A stretch of 64,000 nucleotides of DNA, taken from the NCBI RefSeq assembly GCF_041908905.1, contig NZ_JAYREK010000001.1, forward strand, positions 310,001-374,000, given 5' to 3'. The notes beneath the pieces were generated by a model, which was given only the letters and a program-made list of their open reading frames with translations, ran no database searches and was not told where the DNA came from. Position 1 is the stretch's first letter; every line of letters starts with the position of its first letter. The translations under genes and the position numbers were made by a program. Positions 17,423 through 27,748 of this stretch are shown here, in pieces. The DNA comes from Zoogloea sp041908905. Its GTDB lineage: Bacteria > Pseudomonadota > Gammaproteobacteria > Burkholderiales > Rhodocyclaceae.

Positions 17423-19426
17423 TTATTCGAACTCGATGATCACATCATCCACCGCCAGGCTCTGCCCGGCAAGCGCGACGATCTTCTTGACCTTGCAGTC
17501 CTGCTCGGCCTTGAGGATGTTCTCCATCTTCATGGCTTCGATGACCGCCAGCTTCTCGCCGGCCTTGACCTCCTGGCCAACCTGGACCGCCACTTCACGC
17601 AGCAGGCCCGGCATCGGGGAGAGCAGGAACTTCGAGAGGTCGGGCGGCAGCTTCTCGGGCATCAGGGCCAGCAGCTCGGCGGCGCGGGCGCTCATGACCA
17701 TGAAGTCGGCACGGGTGCCCCAGTGGAACAGGCTGTACTTGGTCTTGTGGCGCTCGACCTGCAGGGTGAAGGGCTCGCCGTTGCAGGTGCCATTGAACAG
17801 GGTTTCGCCGAGCTTCCAGTCGGACAGGATCTCGTAGTGCTCGCCCTTGTACTCGATGTGGTAGCCGCCGGCGATGCGACGGGCCACCACCGGGTGGTGC
17901 TCGTTGCCTTCCTTGTTGAGGCGGATGACCATCCAGTGGTCGCCGACGGTGCGCTCGTGGCCCTGGAGCTGGCCGGAGATCGAGGCGGAACGGTCGGTGA
18001 AGGCACGATAGACGTAGGCCGCGACGGAGACCAGCAGGGCCGGGTCGTCGTGGGGCACCATCGAGGCGTCGAAGCCCTTCGGGTACTCCTTGGCGATGAA
18101 GCCGGTGTCGAAGATGCCCGACTGGAAGCGCGGGTGCTGCATCAGCGCGGCCTGGAACGGGATGTTCGAGGAGATGCCACGGATCACGAAGGCGTTGAGG
18201 GCGTCACGCATGCGGGCGATGGCCTGCTCGCGGGTGGAGCCGTGCACGATCAGCTTGGCGATCATCGAGTCGTAGAACATCGAGATCTCGCCGCCGTCGT
18301 AGACGCCGGTGTCGACACGCACCTGGCCCGGGACTTCGGTGGGCGGCAGGAACTTGACCAGACGGCCGGTGGAGGGCAGGAAGCCGCGGAACGGGTCTTC
18401 GGCGTTGATCCGGCATTCCATCGCCCAGCCGTTGATCTGCACGTCGGCCTGGCTGAGGGGCAGCTTCTCGCCGTAGGCGACGCGGATCATCTGCTCGACG
18501 AGGTCGAGGCCGGTGATGAGTTCGGTGACCGGGTGCTCCACCTGGAGACGGGTGTTCATCTCGAGGAAGTAGAACTCCTTGGTCGCGCCGGAGACCACGA
18601 ACTCGACGGTACCCGCCGATTCGTAGTTGACCGCGCGGGCCAGGGCCACGGCCTGCTCGCCCATCGCCTTGCGCATCTCGGGGTCGACGAAGGGGCTCGG
18701 CGCCTCCTCGATGACCTTCTGGTGACGGCGCTGGATGGAGCAGTCGCGCTCGTTGAGATACACGTAGTTGCCGTGGGAGTCGCCCAGCACCTGGATCTCG
18801 ATGTGGCGCGGCTCGAGGACGTACTTCTCGATGAAGACGCGGTCGTCGCCGAAGGAGTTGCGGGCCTCATTGACGCAGGACGAGAAGCCTTCGTGGGCCT
18901 CGGCGTCGTTGTAGGCCACGCGCAGGCCCTTGCCGCCGCCGCCGGCGGAGGCCTTGATCATCACCGGGTAGCCGATCTTCCTGGCGATCTCGACCGCCTC
19001 GTCGGGGCCGGCGATGGCATCGTTGTAGCCGGGGATGGTGTTGACGCCGGCTTCGATGGCGAGCTTCTTCGACTCGATCTTGTCGCCCATCTTGGCGACC
19101 GAGTAGTGCTTCGGGCCGATGAACTTGATGCCTTCCTCTTCGAGGCGGCGGGAGAACTCGGCGTTCTCGGACAGGAAGCCGTAGCCGGGATGGACAGCCT
19201 GGGCGCCGGTCTGCTTGCAGGCGGCGATGATCTTGTCCATGACCAGGTAGGACTCTTTCGAGGCCGCCGGGCCGATGCACACGGCCTCGTCGGCGAGCTC
19301 GACGTGGAGCGCGTCCTTGTCGGCCTCGGAGTAGACGGCGACGGTGGCGATGCCCATCTTGCGGGCGGTCTTGATGACGCGGCAGGCAATTTCACCGCGG
19401 TTGGCGATCAGGATTTTATTGAACAT
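17423..19426 (-). CDS. pccA: Propionyl-CoA (acyl-CoA) carboxylase alpha subunit, biotin-containing
   Basis: A 667-residue protein with the full alpha-subunit layout: biotin carboxylase domain (FNKILIANRGEIACRVIKTA at the start, the glycine loop SAGGGGKGLR, EMNTRLQVEHPVTE), a connecting domain, and a C-terminal biotinyl domain with EAMKMEN and the biotinylated Lys633. It carboxylates biotin using ATP and bicarbonate. With the beta subunit it converts propionyl-CoA to methylmalonyl-CoA, the substrate of the mutase in the same operon. A near copy of its first 34 bases lies 118 bp upstream, and a short open frame overlaps its start. Confidence 0.95.
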   Translation of the reverse strand: MFNKILIANRGEIACRVIKTARKMGIATVAVYSEADKDALHVELADEAVCIGPAASKESYLVMDKIIAACKQTGAQAVHPGYGFLSENAEFSRRLEEEGIKFIGPKHYSVAKMGDKIESKKLAIEAGVNTIPGYNDAIAGPDEAVEIARKIGYPVMIKASAGGGGKGLRVAYNDAEAHEGFSSCVNEARNSFGDDRVFIEKYVLEPRHIEIQVLGDSHGNYVYLNERDCSIQRRHQKVIEEAPSPFVDPEMRKAMGEQAVALARAVNYESAGTVEFVVSGATKEFYFLEMNTRLQVEHPVTELITGLDLVEQMIRVAYGEKLPLSQADVQINGWAMECRINAEDPFRGFLPSTGRLVKFLPPTEVPGQVRVDTGVYDGGEISMFYDSMIAKLIVHGSTREQAIARMRDALNAFVIRGISSNIPFQAALMQHPRFQSGIFDTGFIAKEYPKGFDASMVPHDDPALLVSVAAYVYRAFTDRSASISGQLQGHERTVGDHWMVIRLNKEGNEHHPVVARRIAGGYHIEYKGEHYEILSDWKLGETLFNGTCNGEPFTLQVERHKTKYSLFHWGTRADFMVMSARAAELLALMPEKLPPDLSKFLLSPMPGLLREVAVQVGQEVKAGEKLAVIEAMKMENILKAEQDCKVKKIVALAGQSLAVDDVIIEFE

Positions 19427-19544
19427 TCAGGGTCTCCGCGGTGAAACCGCCTGCGCACGCTTCGCGTGCAAGGCAATGTGACTTCGTCGCTGCGCCGCTT
19501 CGCGGCTGGTCACCGCGGTTGGCAATCAGGATCTTGGTAAACAT
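19416..19544 (-). other. 42-codon upstream frame beginning with a copy of the pccA start
   Basis: On the minus strand, ATG at 19544 opens a 42-codon frame whose first 11 residues, MFTKILIANRG, nearly repeat the pccA start MFNKILIANRG. The frame then diverges and ends at TAA (19418-19416), 11 bases inside pccA. The 34-bp blocks 19511-19544 and 19393-19426 differ at six bases. This is either a remnant of a partial duplication or a translated leader coupling pccB to pccA. A small hairpin (GCACGC-TTC-GCGTGC, 19455-19469) lies inside. Confidence 0.6.
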
Positions 19545-19564
19545 GTTCTTGGCGTCCTCGGCGA

Positions 19565-21100
<1,536 letters not shown>

Positions 21101-21133
21101 TTACAGCCTCCAGTTAAAATCCGTTTTTTTGAT

Positions 21134-22141
21134 TCAGCCCAGATAGCCCAGCAACCGCATCGCGGCGGCCGAAGGGGTTGTCTGGCCGGCCTCGACGGCC
21201 GCCTGCAAACCGGGCAGATCCTGCTGTACCCGGGCGTGACTCGCGAACCGGGCCCGCAGGCCCTGATCGATCAGTTCCCACATCCAGGCCCGCGCCTGAT
21301 GGCGGCGACGGGCTTCGAACTCACCGCTCCGCTGCATCGTGGAACGATAGTTTTCAATGGTATTCCAGAATTCGGCGATCCCCTGCTTCTGCAACGCAGA
21401 AAGCATCAGCACCGGCGGGGCCCAGTTGGGCGAGGCATGGCGCAGCATGCCCAGCGCGCTCTTGATCTGGGAGCGGGCCACGGTGGCCGCCTGGGGGTTG
21501 ATGTCGGCCTTGTTGATGACGATCAGGTCGGCGAGCTCCATGATGCCCTTCTTGATCGCCTGCAGGTCGTCGCCGGCGTTGGGGAGCTGGAGCAGGCAGA
21601 AGATGTCGGTCATGCCTGCCACGGCGGTCTCCGACTGGCCGACGCCCACCGTCTCGATGATGATCACGTCGAAGCCGGCCGCCTCGCAGACCAGCATGGC
21701 CTCGCGGGTCTTTTCGGCAACGCCGCCCAGGCTGCCCGCCGACGGGCTCGGCCGGATGAAGGCCTCGGTGCGCTGGGAGAGCAACTCCATGCGCGTCTTG
21801 TCGCCGAGGATGGAGCCGCCGGTGACGCTGGACGACGGATCGACGGCGAGCACCGCCACCTTGTGGCCCTGGTCGATGAGGTAGAGCCCGAGCGCCTCGA
21901 TGAAGGTGGACTTGCCAACCCCCGGCACGCCGGAGATGCCCACCCGCATGGAGCGGCCGGTGTGGGGCAGCAGGCCTTCCAGCACGCTGCGGGCGCGCTG
22001 CTTGTGATCGGCCCGCTGGGATTCGATCAGGGTGATGGTCTTGGCGAGGGGGCGCCGCTGCTCGGCGAGCACACCGTCGACAAGAGCCTGGTCGGCGGCG
22101 TCGCGGGGCAGGTTTTCAGCGGACATGGAGGTCGCGGACAT
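21134..22141 (-). CDS. meaB: Methylmalonyl-CoA mutase-associated GTPase MeaB
   Basis: A 335-residue G3E-type P-loop GTPase. Walker A is GVPGVGKSTF (71-80), followed by AVDPSSSVTGGSILGDKTRM with the switch and Mg2+ residues, ETVGVGQSE as the switch II region and NKAD for guanine specificity. MeaB protects and helps load the adenosylcobalamin-dependent mutase and gates release of damaged cofactor. Its place directly downstream of the mutase gene supports the assignment. Confidence 0.94.
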   Translation of the reverse strand: MSATSMSAENLPRDAADQALVDGVLAEQRRPLAKTITLIESQRADHKQRARSVLEGLLPHTGRSMRVGISGVPGVGKSTFIEALGLYLIDQGHKVAVLAVDPSSSVTGGSILGDKTRMELLSQRTEAFIRPSPSAGSLGGVAEKTREAMLVCEAAGFDVIIIETVGVGQSETAVAGMTDIFCLLQLPNAGDDLQAIKKGIMELADLIVINKADINPQAATVARSQIKSALGMLRHASPNWAPPVLMLSALQKQGIAEFWNTIENYRSTMQRSGEFEARRRHQARAWMWELIDQGLRARFASHARVQQDLPGLQAAVEAGQTTPSAAAMRLLGYLG

Positions 22142-22195
22142 GGCGTCTTCAGGAGCGGGGGCGCGAGAGTCGTCGTGGATGCTTCACGAATGCGG

Positions 22196-22226
22196 ATGGG
22201 CGAAAAAGCCGAAGCCCTTCGCCCAT
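22196..22226. other. Intercistronic hairpin between mutase and meaB
   Basis: ATGGGCGAA pairs with TTCGCCCAT over 9 bp around a 13-base loop, in the 135-bp gap between the mutase stop and meaB start. More GC-rich partial symmetry (GCCGACCGGC, GCCGGCCGGCG) follows. There is no T-tract. It could be an mRNA-stability element that sets mutase above MeaB expression. Confidence 0.45.
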
Positions 22227-22276
22227 CGCGGGACACGTCGCCGACCGGCGCAGGCCGGCCGGCGTCAGGGAGATGC

Positions 22277-24439
22277 TCAGCCCTTCTTCGCGGCGCGGAT
22301 CTGCTTGAGCACCTCGCGGGCCGCGGTCGGGATCGGCGTGCCGGGCCCGAAGATGCCGGCGGCGCCCGCCTTGTAGAGGGCGTCGTAGTCCTGGGCCGGG
22401 ATCACCCCACCGACGAAGGTGATGATGTCGTCGGCGCCCTGGTCCTTGAGGGCCTTGATGATGGCCGGCACGAGCGTCTTGTGGCCGGCGGCGAGGCTGG
22501 AGCAGCCCACCGCGTGCACGTCGTTCTCGACCGCGTGGCGGGCGGCTTCCTCGGGGGTCTGGAAGAGCGGGCCGATGTCGATGTCGAAGCCCAGGTCGGC
22601 GAAGGCCGAGGCCACCACCTTGGCGCCGCGGTCGTGGCCGTCCTGGCCGAGCTTGGCGATCATGATGCGCGGGCGGCGGCCCTCTTCGGCGACGAAGGCC
22701 TCGATGTCGGCCTTCAGGGCCTGCCAGTCGTCGTTGCCCTCGACCACCGCGTTGTAGATGCCGGTGACGGCCTGCGGGTTGGCGCGGTAGCGGCCGAAGA
22801 CGACCTCGAGCGCGTCGGAGATCTCGCCGACGGTGGCGCGCAGGCGCACGGCCTTCACGGCGAGATCGAGCAGATTGCCTTCGCCGGTCTTGGCGCACTC
22901 GGTGAGGGCGGCCAGGGCGGCGTCGACGGCGGCCTGGTCACGCATCGCGCGGATACGGGCGAGGCGCTCGATCTGGGCCTCGCGCACGGCGTGGTTGTCG
23001 ATGTCGAGGATCTCGATCGGGTCTTCCTTGGCCAGCTTGTACTTGTTGACGCCGACGATGACGTCCTTGCCGGAGTCGATGCGGGCCTGCTTCTCGGCGG
23101 CGCACTCCTCGACCTTCATCTTGGCCCAGCCGGACTCGACGGCCTTGGTCATGCCGCCCATCGCCTCGATCTCCTCGATCAGGGCCCAGGCCTTGTCGGC
23201 CATGTCCTGGGTGAGCTTCTCCATCATGTAGGAGCCAGCCCACGGGTCGACCACGCTGGTGATGTGGGTCTCTTCCTGGATGATGATCTGGGTGTTGCGG
23301 GCGATGCGGGCCGAGAACTCGGTGGGCAGCGCGATGGCTTCGTCCAGCGCGTTGGTGTGCAGCGACTGGGTGCCGCCGAACACGGCCGCCATCGCCTCGA
23401 TGGTGGTGCGCACGACGTTGTTGTACGGGTCCTGCTCGGTGAGCGACCAGCCGGAGGTCTGGCTGTGGGTGCGCAGCATCATCGATTTCTGGCTCTTCGG
23501 CTCGAACTGCTTCATGAGGCGCCACCACAGCATGCGCGCGGCACGCATCTTGGCGATCTCGAGGTAGAAGTTCATGCCCACCGCCCAGAAGAAGGACAGG
23601 CGGCCGGCGAAGGTGTCCACGTCCATGCCGGCCTTGATGCCGGTGCGCACGTACTCGACGCCGTCGGCCAGCGTGAAGGCCAGCTCGATGGCCTGGTTGG
23701 CGCCCGCCTCCTGGATGTGATAGCCCGAGATCGAGATGCTGTTGAACTTGGGCATGTGCGTCGACGTGTACTGGAAGATGTCGGCGATGATCTTCATCGA
23801 CGGCGTCGGCGGGTAGATGTAGGTGTTGCGGACCATGAACTCCTTGAGGATGTCGTTCTGGATGGTCCCGGACAGCTTGTCCTGCGAGACGCCCTGCTCT
23901 TCGGCGGCGACGATGTAGCCGGCGAGGATGGGCAGCACGGCGCCGTTCATGGTCATCGAGACGGACACCTTGTCGAGGGGGATCTCGTTGAAGAGGATCT
24001 TCATGTCCTCGACGGAGTCGATGGCCACGCCGGCCTTGCCGACATCACCGACCACGCGGGGGTTGTCGGAGTCGTAGCCGCGGTGGGTGGCCAGGTCGAA
24101 GGCCACCGAGACGCCCTGGCCGCCGGCCGCCAGCGCCTTGCGGTAGAAGGCATTGGACGCTTCGGCGGTGGAGAAGCCGGCGTACTGGCGGATGGTCCAC
24201 GGACGGGCGGCGTACATGGTGGCCTGCGGGCCGCGCAGGAAGGGCTCGAAACCCGGCAGGGTGTCGGCGTACTTGAGGCCCTCGAGGTCGGCCGCGGTGT
24301 ACAGCGGCTTGACCGTGATGCCTTCCGGCGTCACCCAATTGAGCTTGGCAACATCGCCTTCGGGGGCCGACTTGGCGGCGGCCTTGTTCCAGGCGGCCAG
24401 ATCAGGTTGCGGGAAGGTCGGTTCTTTGCTGTTCGCCAT
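22277..24439 (-). CDS. scpA: Methylmalonyl-CoA mutase, adenosylcobalamin-dependent
   Basis: A 720-residue single-chain mutase (homodimeric type). The N-terminal TIM-barrel part has RPWTIRQYAGFSTAEASNAF, ISGYHIQEAGA and RTHSQTSGWSLTEQDPYNN. The C-terminal B12-binding domain carries the base-off signature GQDGHDRGAKV (DxHxxG). It interconverts methylmalonyl-CoA and succinyl-CoA, feeding propionyl units into the TCA cycle. It is the first gene of the leftward operon with meaB, pccB and pccA. No epimerase gene is in this cluster, so that step must be encoded elsewhere. Confidence 0.96.
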   Translation of the reverse strand: MANSKEPTFPQPDLAAWNKAAAKSAPEGDVAKLNWVTPEGITVKPLYTAADLEGLKYADTLPGFEPFLRGPQATMYAARPWTIRQYAGFSTAEASNAFYRKALAAGGQGVSVAFDLATHRGYDSDNPRVVGDVGKAGVAIDSVEDMKILFNEIPLDKVSVSMTMNGAVLPILAGYIVAAEEQGVSQDKLSGTIQNDILKEFMVRNTYIYPPTPSMKIIADIFQYTSTHMPKFNSISISGYHIQEAGANQAIELAFTLADGVEYVRTGIKAGMDVDTFAGRLSFFWAVGMNFYLEIAKMRAARMLWWRLMKQFEPKSQKSMMLRTHSQTSGWSLTEQDPYNNVVRTTIEAMAAVFGGTQSLHTNALDEAIALPTEFSARIARNTQIIIQEETHITSVVDPWAGSYMMEKLTQDMADKAWALIEEIEAMGGMTKAVESGWAKMKVEECAAEKQARIDSGKDVIVGVNKYKLAKEDPIEILDIDNHAVREAQIERLARIRAMRDQAAVDAALAALTECAKTGEGNLLDLAVKAVRLRATVGEISDALEVVFGRYRANPQAVTGIYNAVVEGNDDWQALKADIEAFVAEEGRRPRIMIAKLGQDGHDRGAKVVASAFADLGFDIDIGPLFQTPEEAARHAVENDVHAVGCSSLAAGHKTLVPAIIKALKDQGADDIITFVGGVIPAQDYDALYKAGAAGIFGPGTPIPTAAREVLKQIRAAKKG

Positions 24440-24489
24440 GGCTTGTTACCCTCGATTTTTGGGGCCACCGGACGGCCCGTGACGGTTCG

Positions 24490-24495
24490 ATCATA
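24490..24495 (-). promoter_or_regulatory. Possible -10 element for the mutase operon
   Basis: On the minus strand TATGAT, inside GTATATGATC, lies 51-56 bases upstream of the mutase ATG and is a 5/6 match to the sigma-70 -10 box. No convincing -35 lies 17 bp upstream, so an activator may be needed, or the call may be wrong. Confidence 0.3.
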
Positions 24496-24633
24496 TACGG
24501 CAGTACCGGCCGTGACCCCTGGCCACGGCCGGCTGTCGTGCCCTGCGCAGGGCATTTCTCCCTCCCTCTTTGTCTTGTTCGATCCGCCGGCGATGCCGCC
24601 GGACAGACCCGGGTTCAGATGCTGCGCAGGTGC

Positions 24634-24662
24634 TTGACTTGATATCCTGTAAATAATACTTT
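24634..24662 (+). promoter_or_regulatory. Predicted sigma-70 promoter of the GntR gene
   Basis: TTGACT (24634-24639), a 17-base spacer and TACTTT (24657-24662) form a plausible promoter. The expected transcription start, about 24669, falls inside the palindrome that contains the first ATG. The mRNA would be leaderless or nearly so if that ATG is used. Confidence 0.45.
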
Positions 24663-24678
24663 ATCCATAATTATGGAT
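24663..24678. promoter_or_regulatory. Perfect 16-bp palindrome, likely GntR operator
   Basis: ATCCATAA directly followed by TTATGGAT is a perfect palindrome in an AT-rich patch of an otherwise GC-rich region. It begins immediately after the predicted -10 box and includes the first ATG (24673) of the regulator. The position fits autorepression by the GntR protein, possibly also acting on the divergent mutase operon. Confidence 0.65.
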
Positions 24679-25395
24679 GCAATAGCTGAGTCACCTCTCC
24701 AACAAAACCCGTCACGCGAATCGATGAAGGCCGGCCGGATAGCCCCCCTAGCCCTGTACCAGGAAGTCGCGGAGCGACTGCGCCAGCGCATTTTTTCCCA
24801 CGAACTGCCGCCCGGCACCTGGGTGGACGAGCAGGCCCTGGCCGCCGACTACGGGATCTCGCGCACCCCGCTGCGGGAGGCCCTCAAGGTGCTCGCCGCC
24901 GAGGGTCTGGTGACGCTCAAGCCGCGGCGCGGCTGCTACGTCACCGAGATCTCCGAGCGCGACCTGGACGAGATCTTCACCGTCATGGCGCTGCTCGAAG
25001 GCCAGTGCGCCGCCGACACCGCCCGCAAGGCCAGCGAGGCCGACCTCGACCAGCTGCGCGCGATCCACGACGATCTCGAGCGGGCCGCCGACGCCAACGA
25101 CATCGACGGTTTCTTCGAGGCCAACCAGGCCTTCCACCAGGAAGTCCAGCACATCGCCGGCAACCGCTGGCTGACCCAGGCCATCACCGACCTGCGCAAG
25201 GTCATCAAACTGTCGCGCCACCACTCGCTGTTCAGCGACGGCCGCCTCAGGCAGTCCCTCGCCGAACACCGGGGCCTCCTCGACGCGCTGTCCCGGCGCG
25301 ATGTCGCGCGCAGCGAACAGCTGATGCGCGAGCACATCTCCAGCGGCCGCCAGGCCCTCGCCAAGTTCGCCGCCAGTCGCGACAGCACCACCTGA
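24673..25395 (+). CDS. GntR/FCD-family transcriptional regulator
   Basis: A 240-residue regulator. The N-terminal winged helix-turn-helix spans about residues 30-95 (LYQEVAERLRQRIF, DEQALAADYGISRTPLREAL, EGLVTLKPRRGCYV). The C-terminal all-helical FCD effector domain follows, with the metal-ligand-like pattern FHQEVQHIAGN and LAEHRGLLDAL. FCD regulators usually respond to small carboxylates. It is divergent from the propionyl-CoA operon, which it may control. The ATG at 24673 lies in a palindrome with no Shine-Dalgarno; an alternative start at 24724 (MKAGRIAPL) would remove 17 residues without touching the fold. Confidence 0.9.
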   Translation: MDAIAESPLQQNPSRESMKAGRIAPLALYQEVAERLRQRIFSHELPPGTWVDEQALAADYGISRTPLREALKVLAAEGLVTLKPRRGCYVTEISERDLDEIFTVMALLEGQCAADTARKASEADLDQLRAIHDDLERAADANDIDGFFEANQAFHQEVQHIAGNRWLTQAITDLRKVIKLSRHHSLFSDGRLRQSLAEHRGLLDALSRRDVARSEQLMREHISSGRQALAKFAASRDSTT

Positions 25396-25452
25396 GCGCC
25401 CGGCAGCGGCCTGGGCCGCCCCACTCAAAAACACAGCCTCTCACCCATGTAA

Positions 25453-25486
25453 AAACCCCCGCCGAGCCAGGCCCGAGCGGGGGTTT
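25453..25486. terminator. Bidirectional intrinsic terminator
   Basis: AAACCCCCGC (25453-25462) pairs with GCGGGGGTTT (25477-25486). T residues follow on both strands (TTTCT on plus, TTTTT on minus). It ends the GntR gene from the left and the actP operon from the right. Confidence 0.85.
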
Positions 25487-25522
25487 CTGCATCCGGCGAG
25501 CCCCTCGCGGGGCCCGGCTGGC

Positions 25523-27190
25523 TTAGTGCGAGCTGGCTTCGGCGGCGCCGAAACCGGTCTGGGCACGGACGTACTGGTCTTCGAAGGCAGCGCGCTCGGC
25601 CTGGGCTTCGGCGCTGTTGTCGAGCTTCGACACGATGAAGGTCACCAGGAAGGCCAGCGGCATGGAGAACAGGGCCGGCTGGTCATACGGGAACAGCGCC
25701 TGGGCGTTGCCCAGCACGGTCACCCACACGGACTTGGAGAACAGCACGAACAGCACCGCCGCCACCAGGCCGACGTAGCCGCCGACGACCGCGCCGCGGG
25801 TGGTGAGGCCCCTCCAGTACATCGACAGGATCAGCACCGGGAAGTTGGCGGAGGCGGCGATACCGAAGGCCAGCGCCACCATGAACGCCACGTTCATCTT
25901 CTCGAAGAGGATGCCGAGGACGATCGCCACCAGGCCCAGACCCACGGAGGACAGCTTGGAGACGCGCAGCTCCTCGGTCTCGGTGGCCTTGCCCTTGCGG
26001 ATCACGCGGGCATAGATGTCGTGGGAGATCGACGCCGCACCGGCCAGCGCCAGGCCGGACACCACCGCCAGGATGGTCGCGAAGGCCACCGCCGACAGGA
26101 AGCCCAGCAGCAGGTTGCCGCCCACGGCCTTGGCCAGGTGCATCGCGACCATGTTGCCACCACCGATGATCTTGCCACCGATCTTGCCGCCCTCGAAGAA
26201 CTCGGGGTTCTGGCCGACGATGATGATGGCGGCGAGGCCCATCAGCAGGATCACGTTGAAGAAGTAGGCCACGAAACCGGAAGCATAGAGCACCGACTTG
26301 CGGGCTTCCTTGGCGTTGGTCACCGTGAAGAAGCGCATCAGGATGTGCGGCAGACCGGCGGTACCGAACATCAGGCCGAGACCCAGGGACAGCGCGGTGA
26401 TCGGGTCGGGCAGCAGGGAGCCGGGGAAGAGGATCTTCTCGCCCAGGCTATGCACCGAGACGGCCTTGGCCATCAGGTTCTCGAAGCTGAAGCCGAACTG
26501 GCTCATCGCCAGGATCATCACCAACGTGCCACCGGCCAGCAGCATGCAGGCCTTGATGATCTGCACCCAGGTGGTGGCGACCATGCCGCCGAAGGTGACA
26601 TACACCATCATCAGCGCGCCGACGACGAACAGGGCGATGTTGTAGTCGAGACCGAACAGCAGCTTGATCAGCTGGCCGGCACCGACCATCTGGGCCACCA
26701 GATAGAAGCACACCACGGTGAGCGAGGACACCGCCGCCATCGTGCGCACCTTGCCCTGGTTGAGGCGATAGGAGGTGATGTCGGCGAAGGTGAACTTGCC
26801 CAGGTTGCGCAGGCGCTCGGCCATCAGGAACAGGATGATCGGCCAGCCGGCGAAGAAGGCGATCATGTAGATGTAGCCATCGACGCCCTTGGTGTAGACC
26901 AGCGCGGTGAGGCCCAGCAGCGTGGCGGCGGACATGTAGTCGCCGGCGATCGCGAGGCCGTTCTGGAAGCCGGTGATGCCGCCGCCGGCGGTGTAGAAGT
27001 CGGACGCCGACTTGGTGCGCCCGGCCGCCCACTTGGTGATGAACAGGGTCATGCCGACGAACAGCACGAACATGCCGATCGCGTGGATGTTGAGCGCCTG
27101 CTTCTCGGTGGCGGAAATCGCATCACCGGCAAAGGACAGGGCCGGCGCCAGCAGGGCCAGCAGCGCAAGATTGAGACGGGCTCGCATCAC
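25523..27190 (-). CDS. actP: Cation/acetate symporter, sodium:solute symporter family
   Basis: A 555-residue inner-membrane protein with an N-terminal signal-like segment and about 13 hydrophobic helices. Family features include FYTAGGGITGFQNGLAIAGDYMSAATLLG in the first third and GTAGLPHILMRFFTV near the middle. ActP imports acetate and related short-chain acids with Na+. Its start overlaps the DUF485 gene by 4 bp, the standard yjcH-actP pairing. Near the propionate operon, propionate is a plausible substrate (inference). Confidence 0.93.
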   Translation of the reverse strand: MMRARLNLALLALLAPALSFAGDAISATEKQALNIHAIGMFVLFVGMTLFITKWAAGRTKSASDFYTAGGGITGFQNGLAIAGDYMSAATLLGLTALVYTKGVDGYIYMIAFFAGWPIILFLMAERLRNLGKFTFADITSYRLNQGKVRTMAAVSSLTVVCFYLVAQMVGAGQLIKLLFGLDYNIALFVVGALMMVYVTFGGMVATTWVQIIKACMLLAGGTLVMILAMSQFGFSFENLMAKAVSVHSLGEKILFPGSLLPDPITALSLGLGLMFGTAGLPHILMRFFTVTNAKEARKSVLYASGFVAYFFNVILLMGLAAIIIVGQNPEFFEGGKIGGKIIGGGNMVAMHLAKAVGGNLLLGFLSAVAFATILAVVSGLALAGAASISHDIYARVIRKGKATETEELRVSKLSSVGLGLVAIVLGILFEKMNVAFMVALAFGIAASANFPVLILSMYWRGLTTRGAVVGGYVGLVAAVLFVLFSKSVWVTVLGNAQALFPYDQPALFSMPLAFLVTFIVSKLDNSAEAQAERAAFEDQYVRAQTGFGAAEASSH

Positions 27191-27522
27191 TTCACCCCCT
27201 TCGCGGCGTCGCGGACGACTTCTTCGGTGATGGCGTCGAATTCGCCATTGGCGCGCTTGACGTAGACCGCCGTGAGCACCCAGAAGAAGATGAACATGAA
27301 CAATTCGGCGGCGATCCCCACGGTGAGGTAGGAGCCCTCGGAGAGGCGCTGGCCGATCAGATTGGGGTTGAACGCCACGACCATGAAGAAGCCGTAGAAG
27401 ATCACCAGGACGACCACCGACAACAGGGTGGCAAAACTCGTACGCTTGGAGACGAGCTCGGTGAAGCGCGGGTTCTTTCGGATGCGTGCGTAAACCGCAC
27501 TCTGGTTTGCAGTGCTCGACAT
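27187..27522 (-). CDS. yjcH: DUF485 membrane protein, partner of ActP (YjcH-like)
   Basis: A 111-residue protein with two membrane helices (about 28-53 and 66-90) and the DUF485 features NPRFTELVSKRTSFATLLS and LTAVYVKRANGEFD. It is regularly encoded immediately upstream of actP; the molecular role is not established. The 4-bp overlap with actP implies coupled translation. Confidence 0.9.
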   Translation of the reverse strand: MSSTANQSAVYARIRKNPRFTELVSKRTSFATLLSVVVLVIFYGFFMVVAFNPNLIGQRLSEGSYLTVGIAAELFMFIFFWVLTAVYVKRANGEFDAITEEVVRDAAKGVK

Positions 27523-27684
27523 GTTTCCTCCCTTAGTACATCAGTGGATGTGGCGCGGACTGTCTGTTGGTTCCTCAGGGCAAAGACCCCAGACTGCCAT
27601 TTCTTGGTGTTATCGATGGATGTGACGCAGGGCGAAGCCGCGCCGCAACGACGCCCGAGCCAGATGATATAACATACACAAGAC

Positions 27685-27704
27685 TCCATACTACTGCGTA
27701 TGGA
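27685..27704. promoter_or_regulatory. Inverted repeat upstream of the acetate symporter operon
   Basis: TCCATAC and GTATGGA, separated by six bases, form a perfect inverted repeat in the AT-rich region between the divergent DUF485 gene and the enoyl-CoA hydratase gene. The half-site TCCATA is the same as in the palindrome at 24663, but with wider spacing. A regulator site is likely; which protein binds is unknown. Confidence 0.5.
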
Positions 27705-27748
27705 ACTTTTTTGCAGCGCAATACCTTTTTCACCCACGGAACCCCCCA

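Noticed and set aside
17249..19444. A plus-strand open frame opposite pccA
   Set aside because: Shadow of the carboxylase alpha gene and running through its terminator; no domain recognised.
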